A stretch of DNA of 51,677 nucleotides from Streptomyces sp. sk2.1 (lineage in GTDB: Bacteria; Actinomycetota; Actinomycetes; Streptomycetales; Streptomycetaceae): the NCBI RefSeq assembly GCF_008120935.1, contig NZ_RDBO01000037.1, positions 3,553 to 55,229 on the forward strand. Direction: 5' to 3'. The notes under the pieces were generated by a model that ran no database searches, was not told the origin of the DNA, and was given only the letters and a program-made list of their open reading frames with translations. A program made the translations under genes and the position numbers. Positions 1 through 7,980 of the stretch are shown here, in pieces (the stretch's first letter is position 1; each line of letters opens with the position of its first letter).

Positions 1-2
1 AC

Positions 3-281
3 ATCGAACGCATCACCCTGTACGAGCCCGGCGACGACCACGACCTCGTCCGGACCCACCCCACCGGGCTGCGACTCCACCACTCACCCGCCACCGGCAC
101 CAGCACCGCCACCACCCCGGACGGCCGCGTCGTCGCCCAGATCTCCGGCATGCGCGCCACCGTCCTCGCCCGCGTCCCGGCCCGCCCCCGCACCGCGACC
201 GCCGAGACCGTCACCACCGCCGTGCGGGCCGCGACCGGACCGACCGCGGACGGTCGCCGGACCGAGGACGACACCCCGTGA
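3..281 (+). CDS. C-terminal end of a polyketide-synthase-type dehydratase (partial)
   Basis: This is the 3' end of a gene that begins before the window. The open frame starts at base 3 and stops with TGA at 279-281; about 92 residues are visible. The stretch DGRVVAQISGMRATVL resembles the conserved C-terminal edge of PKS dehydratase (hotdog-fold) domains, where 'DG.vv..i.G' precedes the domain end. A proline/threonine-rich tail follows. The stop overlaps the GTG start of the next gene (GTGA), so it is co-transcribed with a phosphopantetheinyl transferase and a ketoreductase, which fits a polyketide or fatty-acid-like pathway. The catalytic His and Asp would lie upstream and are not visible, so activity and exact family cannot be judged. 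Confidence 0.5.
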   Translation: MERITLYEPGDDHDLVRTHPTGLRLHHSPATGTSTATTPDGRVVAQISGMRATVLARVPARPRTATAETVTTAVRAATGPTADGRRTEDDTP

Positions 282-964
282 CGCCGGCGGTCCCCGTACT
301 CACCGGAGCCCGCCACCGCCGGGTGGCCTCCGCGGCGGGCCCGGTCGACCTCTGGTGGTACATCGCCCCGCGGGGACGCCCCGTACCCGGCCGGGTCCTG
401 CTGCGCCACGCCGTCGCGGCGCGGCAGGCCCGCCCGGCCGAGACCGTCGCCCTGGTCCGCGACCCGCTCGGCCGCCCCGCGCTCGCACCGGAACAGAACC
501 TGCCGCCCCTGCGCCTCACCGCCGCCCACTGCGGGTCCGTGACCGTGGCCGCACTGGTCGCGGCGCCCCGGGACGGCATCCGGATCGGCATCGACATCGA
601 GCATCTGGTCTCCCCTCCGCCGCCGGAACTGCTGCGGTACGCGCTCCGTCCGGGCGAGGCCACCACGTCGGCCGACCGGCCCGAGACCATACGGAGGGAG
701 GAGTTCCTCACTCTGTGGACGGCCAAGGAGGCCATGGCCAAGGCCCTGGGCTGGTCCCTGCTGCGGGCCCTCGTCGACGTCGAGATCACCCTGCGCCCCC
801 GGCTCTCCCTGGCCCGACTGGGATACGAACCAGCGCCCCGCGGCTGGCAGTTGCTGCCCCTGAACCTGCCAGGGACACCGCACACGATCACCCTCGTCAC
901 CCACCATCCGCCCTCCGGCCCACGACGGGAGAACACATGGACCTCACCGGCAGGACCGCGCTGA
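278..964 (+). CDS. 4'-phosphopantetheinyl transferase superfamily protein
   Basis: It would transfer the phosphopantetheine arm from CoA to a carrier-protein serine. The protein is 228 aa, the usual size of Sfp/AcpT-like enzymes. The Mg-binding motif IGIDIEH lies at about residues 103-109 and the WTAKEAMAKALG motif (WxxKEA) at about 148-159; both are the diagnostic PPTase signatures. The N-terminal half is variable. The GTG start overlaps the stop of the dehydratase-like gene by 4 bp, and the 3' end overlaps the ATG of the SDR gene by 28 bp, so the three are probably translationally coupled. The partner is likely an acyl or peptidyl carrier protein encoded upstream of the window; service to the distant NRPS genes is possible but not shown. 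Confidence 0.85.
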   Translation: MTPAVPVLTGARHRRVASAAGPVDLWWYIAPRGRPVPGRVLLRHAVAARQARPAETVALVRDPLGRPALAPEQNLPPLRLTAAHCGSVTVAALVAAPRDGIRIGIDIEHLVSPPPPELLRYALRPGEATTSADRPETIRREEFLTLWTAKEAMAKALGWSLLRALVDVEITLRPRLSLARLGYEPAPRGWQLLPLNLPGTPHTITLVTHHPPSGPRRENTWTSPAGPR

Positions 965-1710
965 TCACCGGAGCCACCCGAGGCATCGGCCTGGCCATCG
1001 CCCACACCCTGCACGCCCACGGCGCCCGGCTCGTCATCACCGGCCGCTCCGAGGAGGTCGGCCGGGCGGCCCTCGCCCGGCTGGACGCCGGGGACGACAT
1101 CGCCCTGTGCGTGGCCGACGCCACCGACCGGGCCGACGCCGAACGCGCGGTCGACGAGACGGTGGACCGCTACGGGCACCTCGACATCGTCGTCAACAAC
1201 GTGGGCGGCGCCACCGACTTCGCCACCGTCGCCGACATCACCGACCACACCTGGCACCACACCCTCGCCCTCAACCTCGACTCCGCCCTCTACACCACCC
1301 GCCACGCCCTGTCCCACCTGATCCCGCAGCACTCCGGCCGCGTCATCAACATCGCCTCCATGGAAGGCCGCGACCCGGATCCCGGCCTGTGCGCCTACGC
1401 CGCCGCCAAGCACGCCCTGATCGGGCTCACCCGGGTCCTGGCCAAGGAGGTGGGGCCGTACGGCGTCACCGCCAACTGCGTGTGTCCCGGTGCGGTGGAG
1501 ACCGACTGGTTCACCGAACAGGGACCCCGGGCCGCGCGCGTTCTCGGCACCGACTACCCCGGCCTGGTGCGCCACTTCACCGACCGCACCGCCACCGGCC
1601 GCCTGACCCGCCCCGAGGAGGTCGCCGCCGCCGTCCTGCTCCTCGCCTCCCGCGCCGGCTCCGGCATCACGGGCGCGTGCATACCCGTCGACGGAGGCGC
1701 CACCGTCTGA
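937..1710 (+). CDS. SDR-family 3-oxoacyl-ACP reductase-like oxidoreductase
   Basis: A 257-aa classical short-chain dehydrogenase/reductase, probably an NADPH-dependent ketoreductase of the FabG type. The cofactor motif TGATRGIG is at residues 11-18, followed by the NNVGG variant of the NNAG motif. The catalytic residues are Ser141, Tyr154 and Lys158 (S-x12-Y-x3-K), and the C-terminal PVDGG segment is typical. The ATG start lies within the 3' end of the PPTase gene. The context (PKS-like dehydratase, PPTase, ketoreductase) suggests beta-keto reduction in a polyketide or fatty-acid-like pathway. The substrate cannot be read from sequence; a general alcohol dehydrogenase role is the alternative. 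Confidence 0.85.
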   Translation: MDLTGRTALITGATRGIGLAIAHTLHAHGARLVITGRSEEVGRAALARLDAGDDIALCVADATDRADAERAVDETVDRYGHLDIVVNNVGGATDFATVADITDHTWHHTLALNLDSALYTTRHALSHLIPQHSGRVINIASMEGRDPDPGLCAYAAAKHALIGLTRVLAKEVGPYGVTANCVCPGAVETDWFTEQGPRAARVLGTDYPGLVRHFTDRTATGRLTRPEEVAAAVLLLASRAGSGITGACIPVDGGATV

Positions 1711-1913
1711 GAGCTCCCCGGTACGGCGCCAGGAGGCTCCTCACGGGCCTCCCCGTCGGAGATCCGGTGTTCAGGGAACGGCGGGAATCTGCCGACGCGG
1801 GGCGAAGAGGCTTGATTGAATGGGGAGTTGGGACGGGAATCAGGAAATGGGGAATCGGGACCATCACGCGACGAACCGGTGGGGTCGCCCGGTCTCCGGG
1901 ACTGGGGGCAGAC
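1711..1913 (+). other. Intergenic leader of the toxin-like gene
   Basis: These 203 bases separate the SDR stop from the chosen GTG of the next gene. Locally A/G-rich sequence (about 1809-1862) contrasts with the surrounding GC-rich coding DNA and could carry a promoter, but no clear -35/-10 pair was recognised. A weak GGGGG ribosome-binding stretch sits at about 1904-1908. Confidence 0.3.
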
Positions 1914-4874
1914 GTGGACGCACGGGACAGCGCATCAGGGCCGTTCGAGCAACCGCAACCGCGACCACCGCTTCCCCCGTACCCTTCGTTCCCGCCGCTT
2001 CCCCCGCAGGTACCGCACCTCCCGCCGCCGCCACCGTCACCGCCGGCGGCGGCGGGCAGTCGGGCGTCCCGGGCGGCCGGAGCGCTTGTCCGGTCATTCA
2101 AATCCCATCGCCGGTACTGGTGTTGGGGAATCCTGTCGCTGGTCATGGTGCTCGTCGCCGGTCTGCTGACCTTTGTGTTCCGGCCGGAGGAGAAGACGCC
2201 TCCGCAGCTGGCCTCGGAGGCCACGAAGAGCCTGCGTGCCTGGCGCGGGATCACCTATGCGGGGACCACGGTGAACGGCAACGGCGCGATCATCGGCTTC
2301 CGGCTGACGGTCGCCCGCGACGGCACCGCGTACGGAACCCTGAGCCGTGACTCGGGGGCGCTCGCGGAACTCGCTGTGCGCCCCGGGCGAACCCTTCTGC
2401 GCGGCAACGGCCAGTGGTGGTTCGAGCACGAGCCGGGCAGCGCCGAAGCGCTGGCCAACACCTGGATCGCCGACCCGCCGCAGAGCGTGACCGGCCTGGC
2501 CGAGCTGTCCCGGATGACCCCGACGGCGCTCGCCGACGCCCTCTCGGGCAAGGACACCGACGGTCCGTCCGGGCGGCCGTCCACGTGGCGCCAGAGCGGG
2601 GCCGCGTCGGTGAACGGCCGCCCGGCGAAGGCACTGACCAACGGCACCCTGCGCTTCGTGGTGAGCGCGTCCCCTCCGTACCGGCCGCTCTCGGTCGGCC
2701 TGCCGGGCGAAGCCGAACCCGAGGAGGACACCACGTTCGCACCTGCGCCGGATTCCTCGGACGCGCACACCGTCGCCTTCCGTCAGGGCCCGTCGGACGC
2801 TGCCGCACGGGGCGCGGGCCGGGTGCGGGCAGCGGCCGGTGAGCCCGCGCCCGCCCCGGCCCTGTCGTCCGCGGTCAGCGAGCCCGACAAGGCCCAGGTG
2901 CGGAGCACAACGGAGAACGTACGCCGGGTCGACACCTCGCAGGAGCAGGCCGAACCGCTGAGCCGACGTGTGGCGGCCCAGACGGACGTGGCCGTACAGC
3001 TCTCGACATCGTTCTGCGCCACTCCGAGCTGCCCGGCAACCGTGAAGGTGACCAACCAGGGCACCGCTCCGGCCAACGGCACGGTGATCGTGACCGTAGC
3101 CGGACAGACACCGCTGAACAGTCCTGTTTCCGTGCCCCCCGGCGGAAACCGCACGCTGACGACGGCGGCGAGGAATGTGGCACCGCCCGGCCAGACGATC
3201 CGGGTGAGCTGGTCCGCGGTCTTCTACGAGGCGAGCGTCATGGGCGACGACCCGGCGCTCGTCAAACGGCTGATGGGCCGCGGCTTCAAGCTCAATGAGC
3301 CACTGGGGGACCAGCGGGCCAACGACAGCAAGGGCAGGCCCGTCCTGCAGCTGCTTGAGGCGATGACGCCCGACATCGGTCCGCGGACCAGCCCCCAAGT
3401 CCGCGAGGACCGGATCAGCAAGGTCGGCCAGACGGTGGCCAATCTGGTGCGGCAGGGCGCGTTCGAGCCGTTCCACGACTTGGCCGTGAACACCGACGGC
3501 CTGCAGCTCACCACCGCATCCGGCTTCGCCGAACTGGAGGCGAAGACAGCTCAGCTCACCACCTCCGACCGACGAGCACTGGAGCACGCGGGCGATCTGG
3601 CGCGCGCGGGAAACAAGATCGTCTGGGGCGCCACCTACAAACCCAAGGACTCCGCGGACGGCTACGAGGCCGACCTCCAGAACCTGACCGGCAAGCAGAC
3701 CATCCAGCTCAAGGCCGTGTCCGGGGGCACGGACGAGGTCGTGGACGACTTCGCGAAGGCGGTCGACGAGCTGTCCGGTGACGGAGTGGTCCCGCCCGGC
3801 TTCGAAAAGGTCGCCTGGATCGACATCGCCCCCGACGCGTCCACGCCCCTGGCCGGCAGCGACCGGCAGGCACTGGTGAAGGAGCTCAGGAGGCTCAAGC
3901 TCGACAAGCACTGCCGGGGCGCGAACGGTCCCGCCTTCGACACGGCCGTGTTCACCACCCATCCGCCCGGCCCCGACGGCACCCCGCAGCGTACGAACAG
4001 CGTGTTCACCTGCAACGAGCTGCTGAACAGTGCCGCCGACCACCGCAAGCACATCCAGGACGAGATGGTCTGGAAGGCCAACAACGACCCGGTCTGGTAC
4101 TTCCGCAACTACATCATCGACGGCCGCCGAAGGAGCGAGGAGACCACGGAGAACGGCGTCACGCTGCCGATACTCGCCAAGGACAACGAGAACCACTGGA
4201 TCTCCAAGAACAAGATGCCCTCGGCACCCGGCGCGAAGCTGTCCCCCGCGAAGTTCGTCGGCCTGGGTTCGGTCGGTGACGCGAAGCGGATGGGCCTGCT
4301 CGACAAGGTCGCCGACCATCGCAAGGCGTCCGTGGATCTCACCAACGCGGAGCGGAAGTTCCGGGAGAACGAGAGCACGGCCAATGGGCAGGCGCGGGAC
4401 AAGGCGCTTCAGCGCTACCGGAAAGAACTGGGCGTCAAGCCCAACAACAGCTCCATATCCGAGCGGCTCGGTGAGAGCGCGGCTCGCTACCACGTCATTC
4501 CGGAGGAGTTCCGGGGAGCCCGGTGGATTCCCCTGCCCAAAACCCCCAATGGTGCCGACATGTTCGACCAGCTGTACCTGCTCAAGGACGGCAGTCTGCT
4601 CATCGTCGAGGCCAAGGCGCCATCGGGCAGCCTCGGCTGGCGTCAGGGGAAGGGCCGTCAGAAGAACAGGCTGGTCCAGCAGGGGACCAGGGAGTACCTG
4701 GAGACGATCATCGAGGCGATGAAGGAGCGTGCGGCGAAGTCCCCGCGGGACGGCGAGCTGGCGCACGACCTGGAGGAGGCGCTGGGCCGGGGCAAGCTCC
4801 GCTACGTCCTCGTGAAGGCGAAGGACGGCGGCAGCTCCTACGGGGGTGCCACCATGCAGGAATGCGCCATCTGA
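1914..4874 (+). CDS. Membrane-anchored multidomain protein with C-terminal putative PD-(D/E)XK nuclease (polymorphic-toxin-like)
   Basis: About 986 aa from a GTG start. Seen in order: a proline-rich N-terminus (residues ~10-45); one transmembrane helix (~68-88) after a basic stretch; a LolA/LppX-like lipoprotein-type domain (~100-230); a low-complexity linker; an immunoglobulin/CARDB-like beta domain (~360-440) with a CATPSC motif; a central alpha/beta region (~500-680); and a C-terminal domain. That last domain has Asp885, Glu899 and Lys901 spaced as in PD-(D/E)XK nucleases (FDQLYLLKDGSLLIVEAKAP), then QQGT and a helix, a pattern known in restriction-fold toxins of polymorphic systems. The central EADLQ...IQLKAV (Asp587, Gln598, Lys600) could be a second restriction-like core. 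By inference it displays a nuclease outside the membrane. No small immunity gene follows. The start is uncertain: in-frame upstream alternatives exist. Confidence 0.6.
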   Translation: MDARDSASGPFEQPQPRPPLPPYPSFPPLPPQVPHLPPPPPSPPAAAGSRASRAAGALVRSFKSHRRYWCWGILSLVMVLVAGLLTFVFRPEEKTPPQLASEATKSLRAWRGITYAGTTVNGNGAIIGFRLTVARDGTAYGTLSRDSGALAELAVRPGRTLLRGNGQWWFEHEPGSAEALANTWIADPPQSVTGLAELSRMTPTALADALSGKDTDGPSGRPSTWRQSGAASVNGRPAKALTNGTLRFVVSASPPYRPLSVGLPGEAEPEEDTTFAPAPDSSDAHTVAFRQGPSDAAARGAGRVRAAAGEPAPAPALSSAVSEPDKAQVRSTTENVRRVDTSQEQAEPLSRRVAAQTDVAVQLSTSFCATPSCPATVKVTNQGTAPANGTVIVTVAGQTPLNSPVSVPPGGNRTLTTAARNVAPPGQTIRVSWSAVFYEASVMGDDPALVKRLMGRGFKLNEPLGDQRANDSKGRPVLQLLEAMTPDIGPRTSPQVREDRISKVGQTVANLVRQGAFEPFHDLAVNTDGLQLTTASGFAELEAKTAQLTTSDRRALEHAGDLARAGNKIVWGATYKPKDSADGYEADLQNLTGKQTIQLKAVSGGTDEVVDDFAKAVDELSGDGVVPPGFEKVAWIDIAPDASTPLAGSDRQALVKELRRLKLDKHCRGANGPAFDTAVFTTHPPGPDGTPQRTNSVFTCNELLNSAADHRKHIQDEMVWKANNDPVWYFRNYIIDGRRRSEETTENGVTLPILAKDNENHWISKNKMPSAPGAKLSPAKFVGLGSVGDAKRMGLLDKVADHRKASVDLTNAERKFRENESTANGQARDKALQRYRKELGVKPNNSSISERLGESAARYHVIPEEFRGARWIPLPKTPNGADMFDQLYLLKDGSLLIVEAKAPSGSLGWRQGKGRQKNRLVQQGTREYLETIIEAMKERAAKSPRDGELAHDLEEALGRGKLRYVLVKAKDGGSSYGGATMQECAI

Positions 4875-5200
4875 CAGGAACGACGGCGTTGACGGCTGCA
4901 CCGCCGGACCTCGGGGCCGGGCGGGACCAGGACCGTTGTCCGGGTGCGGGCCCGGCGCGGCCATGTGTCGGTACCGCGCCGGGCGGGATGCCGGCGCGGC
5001 CCGACTCCTGGCCTGTGGCGGGACGGGCTCACGCGTTCTCCGCGGCGGATCGGGCGGCCTCGCCGTCCGGGGGCCGGGGCCCGGGGACGGCCGCCGCGGC
5101 GAGGCCGGGGCGGGTGTCCCGCAGGGCCCGGCAGACGGCGGCCTCGTAGACCGGGCGCACCACCCCTGCGCCAACCGTGTTCGTCGGTGCGGTGGAGGGG
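4875..5200. other. Intergenic region without a recognisable gene
   Basis: 326 GC-rich bases lie between the convergent ends of the toxin-like gene and the MarR gene. No open frame here looks like a protein, and no immunity-type gene was found. Short GC-rich inverted repeats may terminate transcription but none is clear-cut. Confidence 0.4.
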
Positions 5201-5716
5201 TCATCGTGGTGCGCCGGGCGGTGGTTCGACGCGTGCCAGCCAGGTGGTGAGCAGCGTTTCGAGGTGTGCGGCCTCGTCGGGGTCGAGCTCGTCGAGCATG
5301 CGGCGCTCGTTGTTCATGTGGTCGGTGAAGGCCCGGTCGAACAGCTCCCGCCCTGCCGTGGTGAGCGCGACCACGCGTCCCCGGCCGTCCTCGGCGGACC
5401 GGCGACGCGTGACCAGCCCGTCGCGTTCGAGCCGGTCGATGCGCTTGGTCATCGCGCCCGTGGTGACCATGGTGAACGCGGCCAGCTCGCCCGGGGCGCG
5501 CTCGAAGGGGTCCCCGGCCCTCCGCAGCGCCGCCAGCACGTCGAACTCCCCCTCGTTCAGCCCGTGTCGCCGGTAGACCAGGCACAACTGCTCGGTCAGG
5601 AGGCCGGCGAGGCGATGGAGCCGGCCGATCACGCCCTGGGGGCTCACATCCACGTCCGGGCGCTCCCGGGCCCACTCGGCCTGGATGCGGGCGACGTGAT
5701 CCTCGTAGTCGTTCAC
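5201..5716 (-). CDS. MarR-family transcriptional regulator (divergent from EamA exporter)
   Basis: A 171-aa winged-helix regulator. The central DNA-binding region reads FTMVTTGAMTKRIDRLERDG followed by a wing with DGRGRVVALT, the MarR signature; the flanking helices are the dimerisation elements. The GTG start at 5716 is chosen because upstream in-frame sequence runs into the divergent exporter gene. A TATAGT -10-like hexamer (minus strand of 5723-5728) sits about 7 bp before this GTG, so the transcript may be leaderless. A 22-bp perfect palindrome between the two starts is the likely operator, implying autoregulation and control of the exporter. The ligand is unknown, probably a compound exported by the neighbour. 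Confidence 0.9.
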   Translation of the reverse strand: MNDYEDHVARIQAEWARERPDVDVSPQGVIGRLHRLAGLLTEQLCLVYRRHGLNEGEFDVLAALRRAGDPFERAPGELAAFTMVTTGAMTKRIDRLERDGLVTRRRSAEDGRGRVVALTTAGRELFDRAFTDHMNNERRMLDELDPDEAAHLETLLTTWLARVEPPPGAPR

Positions 5717-5719
5717 GAC

Positions 5720-5748
5720 TTCACTATAGCTTCCATGGAAGCTATATT
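5720..5748 (+). promoter_or_regulatory. Candidate promoter of the EamA exporter
   Basis: TTCACT (5720-5725) and TATATT (5743-5748) are 17 bp apart, a good sigma-70-type spacing. The predicted transcription start at about 5755 coincides with the GTG at 5756, suggesting a leaderless mRNA. This is inference from sequence only. Confidence 0.5.
5725..5746. promoter_or_regulatory. Perfect 22-bp palindrome, probable MarR operator
   Basis: The half-site TATAGCTTCC is followed directly by its reverse complement, centred on CCATGG between the divergent MarR and EamA starts. A second, imperfect copy shares TTCCRTGGAAGCTA at 5752-5765, offset by 21 bp (two helical turns). It overlaps the proposed -10 elements of both genes, as expected of a repressor site. 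Confidence 0.75.
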
Positions 5749-5755
5749 TCCTTCC

Positions 5756-6724
5756 GTGGAAGCTACTGTGCGATGGACGCTCGTGACGGCGATCGCCCCG
5801 GTCGCCTGGGGGACGAACTACTTCGTCACCCACGAATACCTGCCCACCGGCCATCCGCTCTACGGCGCGGCGATCAGGGCCTTGCCCGCAGGGGTTCTGC
5901 TGCTGGCCCTGTGCCGGCGAATGCCCCACGGGGCGTGGTGGTGGAAGTCGCTGATCCTCGGCACCCTCAACATGGGGTCCTTCTTCGCCCTGGTCTACCT
6001 CGCGGCCCAGTTGCTGCCGACGAGCATCGCCTCCACCATCATGGCGGCCTCACCACTGGTTCTGATGCTGCTCGCCCTGGCCGTGATCGCGGAACGGCCC
6101 CGCGGCCTCCCGCTGCTGGGCGGCGGCATCGGCATCGTCGGCGTATGCCTGATGCTGTTCACCGGCACCGTGGGCCTGAACGCACTCGGCGTCCTCGCAT
6201 CGGTCACGGCGATGGTGACGTCCTCCCTCGGCCACGTGCTCGCGAAGCGGTGGAGCGCCGAGGTCGACGTCCTCGCCTCGACGTCGTGGCAGCTCGTCGC
6301 CGGAGGTCTGGTCGTGCTGCCGTTGGCCGTCGTCCGCGAAGGAGAGCCTCCCTCCCTCGACGCGGGCGCGGTCCTCGGATTCGCCTACGTCACCGTCGTC
6401 GCGACCGCGGTCGCCTTCGTCGCCTGGTTCACCGGCCTGCGTCATCTGCCGGCGGCCGCCGTCGGCCTGGTCGGACTGCTCAACCCGGTCACCGGCGTGC
6501 TGCTCGGCACCGTTGTCGCCGGAGAGGCCCTCACCCCGAGGCAGACGTGCGGACTGCTCCTCGTCCTGCTCGGGATCGTGCTCGGGCAACCCGCCGCCGC
6601 CACGGCCGCCGCCCGCATCCGGTCCCGGGTGACCGGGGCGGACTCCCGTCGCGACGGGCCCGCTGACCGGACCGGCCGCCCCGGCCGACGGGAAACCGAC
6701 CGAGCCGCACGGCGGGGCCGCTGA
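5756..6724 (+). CDS. EamA/DMT-family membrane transporter
   Basis: About 322 aa with ten predicted hydrophobic helices arranged as two EamA repeats. The first is roughly residues 5-130 and the second about 140-280, the latter ending GLVGLLNPVTGVLLGTVVAGE, a typical EamA element. The C-terminus is a basic cytoplasmic tail. Drug/metabolite-transporter proteins of this kind export amino acids, metabolites or drugs. The start is ambiguous: GTG 5756 fits a leaderless transcript from the candidate promoter, while ATG 5735 lies inside the operator palindrome and GTG 5768 is also in frame. The divergent MarR gene is the likely regulator. The substrate is unknown. Confidence 0.85.
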   Translation: MEATVRWTLVTAIAPVAWGTNYFVTHEYLPTGHPLYGAAIRALPAGVLLLALCRRMPHGAWWWKSLILGTLNMGSFFALVYLAAQLLPTSIASTIMAASPLVLMLLALAVIAERPRGLPLLGGGIGIVGVCLMLFTGTVGLNALGVLASVTAMVTSSLGHVLAKRWSAEVDVLASTSWQLVAGGLVVLPLAVVREGEPPSLDAGAVLGFAYVTVVATAVAFVAWFTGLRHLPAAAVGLVGLLNPVTGVLLGTVVAGEALTPRQTCGLLLVLLGIVLGQPAAATAAARIRSRVTGADSRRDGPADRTGRPGRRETDRAARRGR

Positions 6725-6757
6725 CCGGGCCCGCTGCGGAGGGCTCACGCGCAGGGC

Positions 6758-7246
6758 TCACCGAGGTGCGGGGGAATCCCCGGTCGCGCGTCGTCGGCCG
6801 GGCCACATGTCGTCGTACGCCGCGTCCATGAACCGCGCCTGCGGCCCGCGCAGCGCGGACGTGTCGTTCGTCCCGCCCCGGGCCGCCCCGGCGAGGCCCG
6901 CCGCGTAACGGTAGGCGGCGCCCCGCAGGGGCTCGCTTCCGGCGGCCAGGTCGATCTCCGCCTGGGCGAGCCACAGGTCGTCGACGAGCAGGTCCAGTTC
7001 CGGATCGACCGCGGCACCGTCACCGGACGGGCGCCTGAGCACCGCCTTCTCCACCTGCGACGCAATGCTCAGGAACTTCAGGACCGCATCCTTCAACTCG
7101 GCCCGGTGCGCGGCCGATTGCTGCACTTCGAGCTGCCGGGCACTCACCCGGGAGACGAGGAACTGGCCGAACAGAGACCCGCCCGCGCCGAGCGCAACAC
7201 CTGCCAGCGACAACAGCGCCGGCCCCAAGGTTCCCCAAGATCCCAT
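6758..7246 (-). CDS. Hypothetical protein with one N-terminal transmembrane helix
   Basis: 162 aa. An N-terminal hydrophobic helix (about residues 6-27, LGPALLSLAGVALGAGGSLF) is followed by a long helical, probably coiled-coil segment (about 28-70, rich in Q, E, R and A). A second helical region contains acidic pairs (PELDLLVDDLWLAQAEIDL). No catalytic motif is visible. The family looks like the small single-pass helical proteins common in streptomycetes. The ATG at 7246 begins just before the hydrophobic helix; the open frame extends further upstream only through repeat-rich, non-homologous sequence. Function is not assigned. Confidence 0.6.
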   Translation of the reverse strand: MGSWGTLGPALLSLAGVALGAGGSLFGQFLVSRVSARQLEVQQSAAHRAELKDAVLKFLSIASQVEKAVLRRPSGDGAAVDPELDLLVDDLWLAQAEIDLAAGSEPLRGAAYRYAAGLAGAARGGTNDTSALRGPQARFMDAAYDDMWPGRRRATGDSPAPR

Positions 7247-7322
7247 GGCCGGATTATCCCAACACCGGTTCGGCAAAGGGTCTCGGGCCCGGGACGACCG
7301 GACGATCGCGAAGGCGCGCTGC

Positions 7323-7376
7323 TCGTTCTTCACCCCGCGCCCGTTCTTCACCCCGCGCTCGTTCCTCACCCCGTGG
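7323..7376. repeat. Three tandem 18-bp repeats
   Basis: Units CGTTCTTCACCCCGCGCC, CGTTCTTCACCCCGCGCT and CGTTCCTCACCCCGTGGT lie head to tail at 7323, 7341 and 7359. They sit in the intergenic sequence upstream of the hypothetical membrane protein, between it and the 3' end of the second MarR gene. The role is unknown. Confidence 0.8.
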
Positions 7377-7430
7377 TCGACCCGCCGCGGTCGTCGCGGG
7401 CGTGGCCCTTCGCCGCGACCCCGTCCCGTA

Positions 7431-7922
7431 TCACCAGACGGGGCGCCAGGGCGGGATCGAGTCCCCGGCCAAGGCGCGGATGACCGCCGCGAGTTCGGCC
7501 CGCGGAACCTGTCGGCCGGCTTCGTGGAGCTGCTCGGCCAGCTGCGCCTCCAGCTCATGCAGGATCCGTCCGGCCGCGGCCAGGTGCTCCAACGCCTTCC
7601 CGGTCAGGACGACGAGCTTGCGCCGGCCGCCGGCGGGGTGCGGCCGGCGCTCGACGTAGCCCCGCTTCTCCAGGTCGTCGATGATCTGGCCGGCGGCCTG
7701 CTTGGTGACCCCGAGCCGCTCGGCCAGTTCGCTGCTCGTCGCGCCGGAACCGCGCAGCGCCTGGAAGACGAGCCCGTGCACGGGGCGCAGATCGGCGTGG
7801 CCGGCGGCGTCGAGACGGCTCACGAACTCGGAGAGGACGAGCTGGAAGGCCATCCCGAGCAGGAAGGTGAGTTCGGCGCGCTCAAGGGGGTCATGGGTCT
7901 CCACCGGTTCATCTTGACACAC
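7431..7922 (-). CDS. MarR-family transcriptional regulator (divergent from cupin)
   Basis: 163 aa, a MarR-type winged helix. The recognition region GATSSELAERLGVTKQAAGQII (residues ~61-82) is followed by DDLEKRGYVERR and a basic wing PAGGRRKLVVLT. It is divergently transcribed from a cupin gene. The GTG start at 7922 lies next to two palindromes of the form TAAAG-CTTTA; an in-frame GTG six codons further in (7904) is an alternative. By its placement it most likely represses itself and the cupin. The inducer is unknown. Confidence 0.88.
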   Translation of the reverse strand: MCQDEPVETHDPLERAELTFLLGMAFQLVLSEFVSRLDAAGHADLRPVHGLVFQALRGSGATSSELAERLGVTKQAAGQIIDDLEKRGYVERRPHPAGGRRKLVVLTGKALEHLAAAGRILHELEAQLAEQLHEAGRQVPRAELAAVIRALAGDSIPPWRPVW

Positions 7923-7927
7923 CTGAA

Positions 7928-7965
7928 TAAAGCAACTTTACTCATCGCAAGTAAAGGAGCTTTAC
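7928..7965. promoter_or_regulatory. Double palindromic operator between MarR and cupin genes
   Basis: TAAAGcaaCTTTA (7928-7940) and GTAAAGgagCTTTAC (7951-7965) are two perfect inverted repeats with 3-nt spacers. Their centres are 24 bp apart. The intervening CTTTACT...AGTAAAG (7936-7956) makes a third, overlapping dyad. The site spans the promoter region of both divergent genes. Confidence 0.75.
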
Positions 7966-7980
7966 ACAGGAGGTGCGTAC

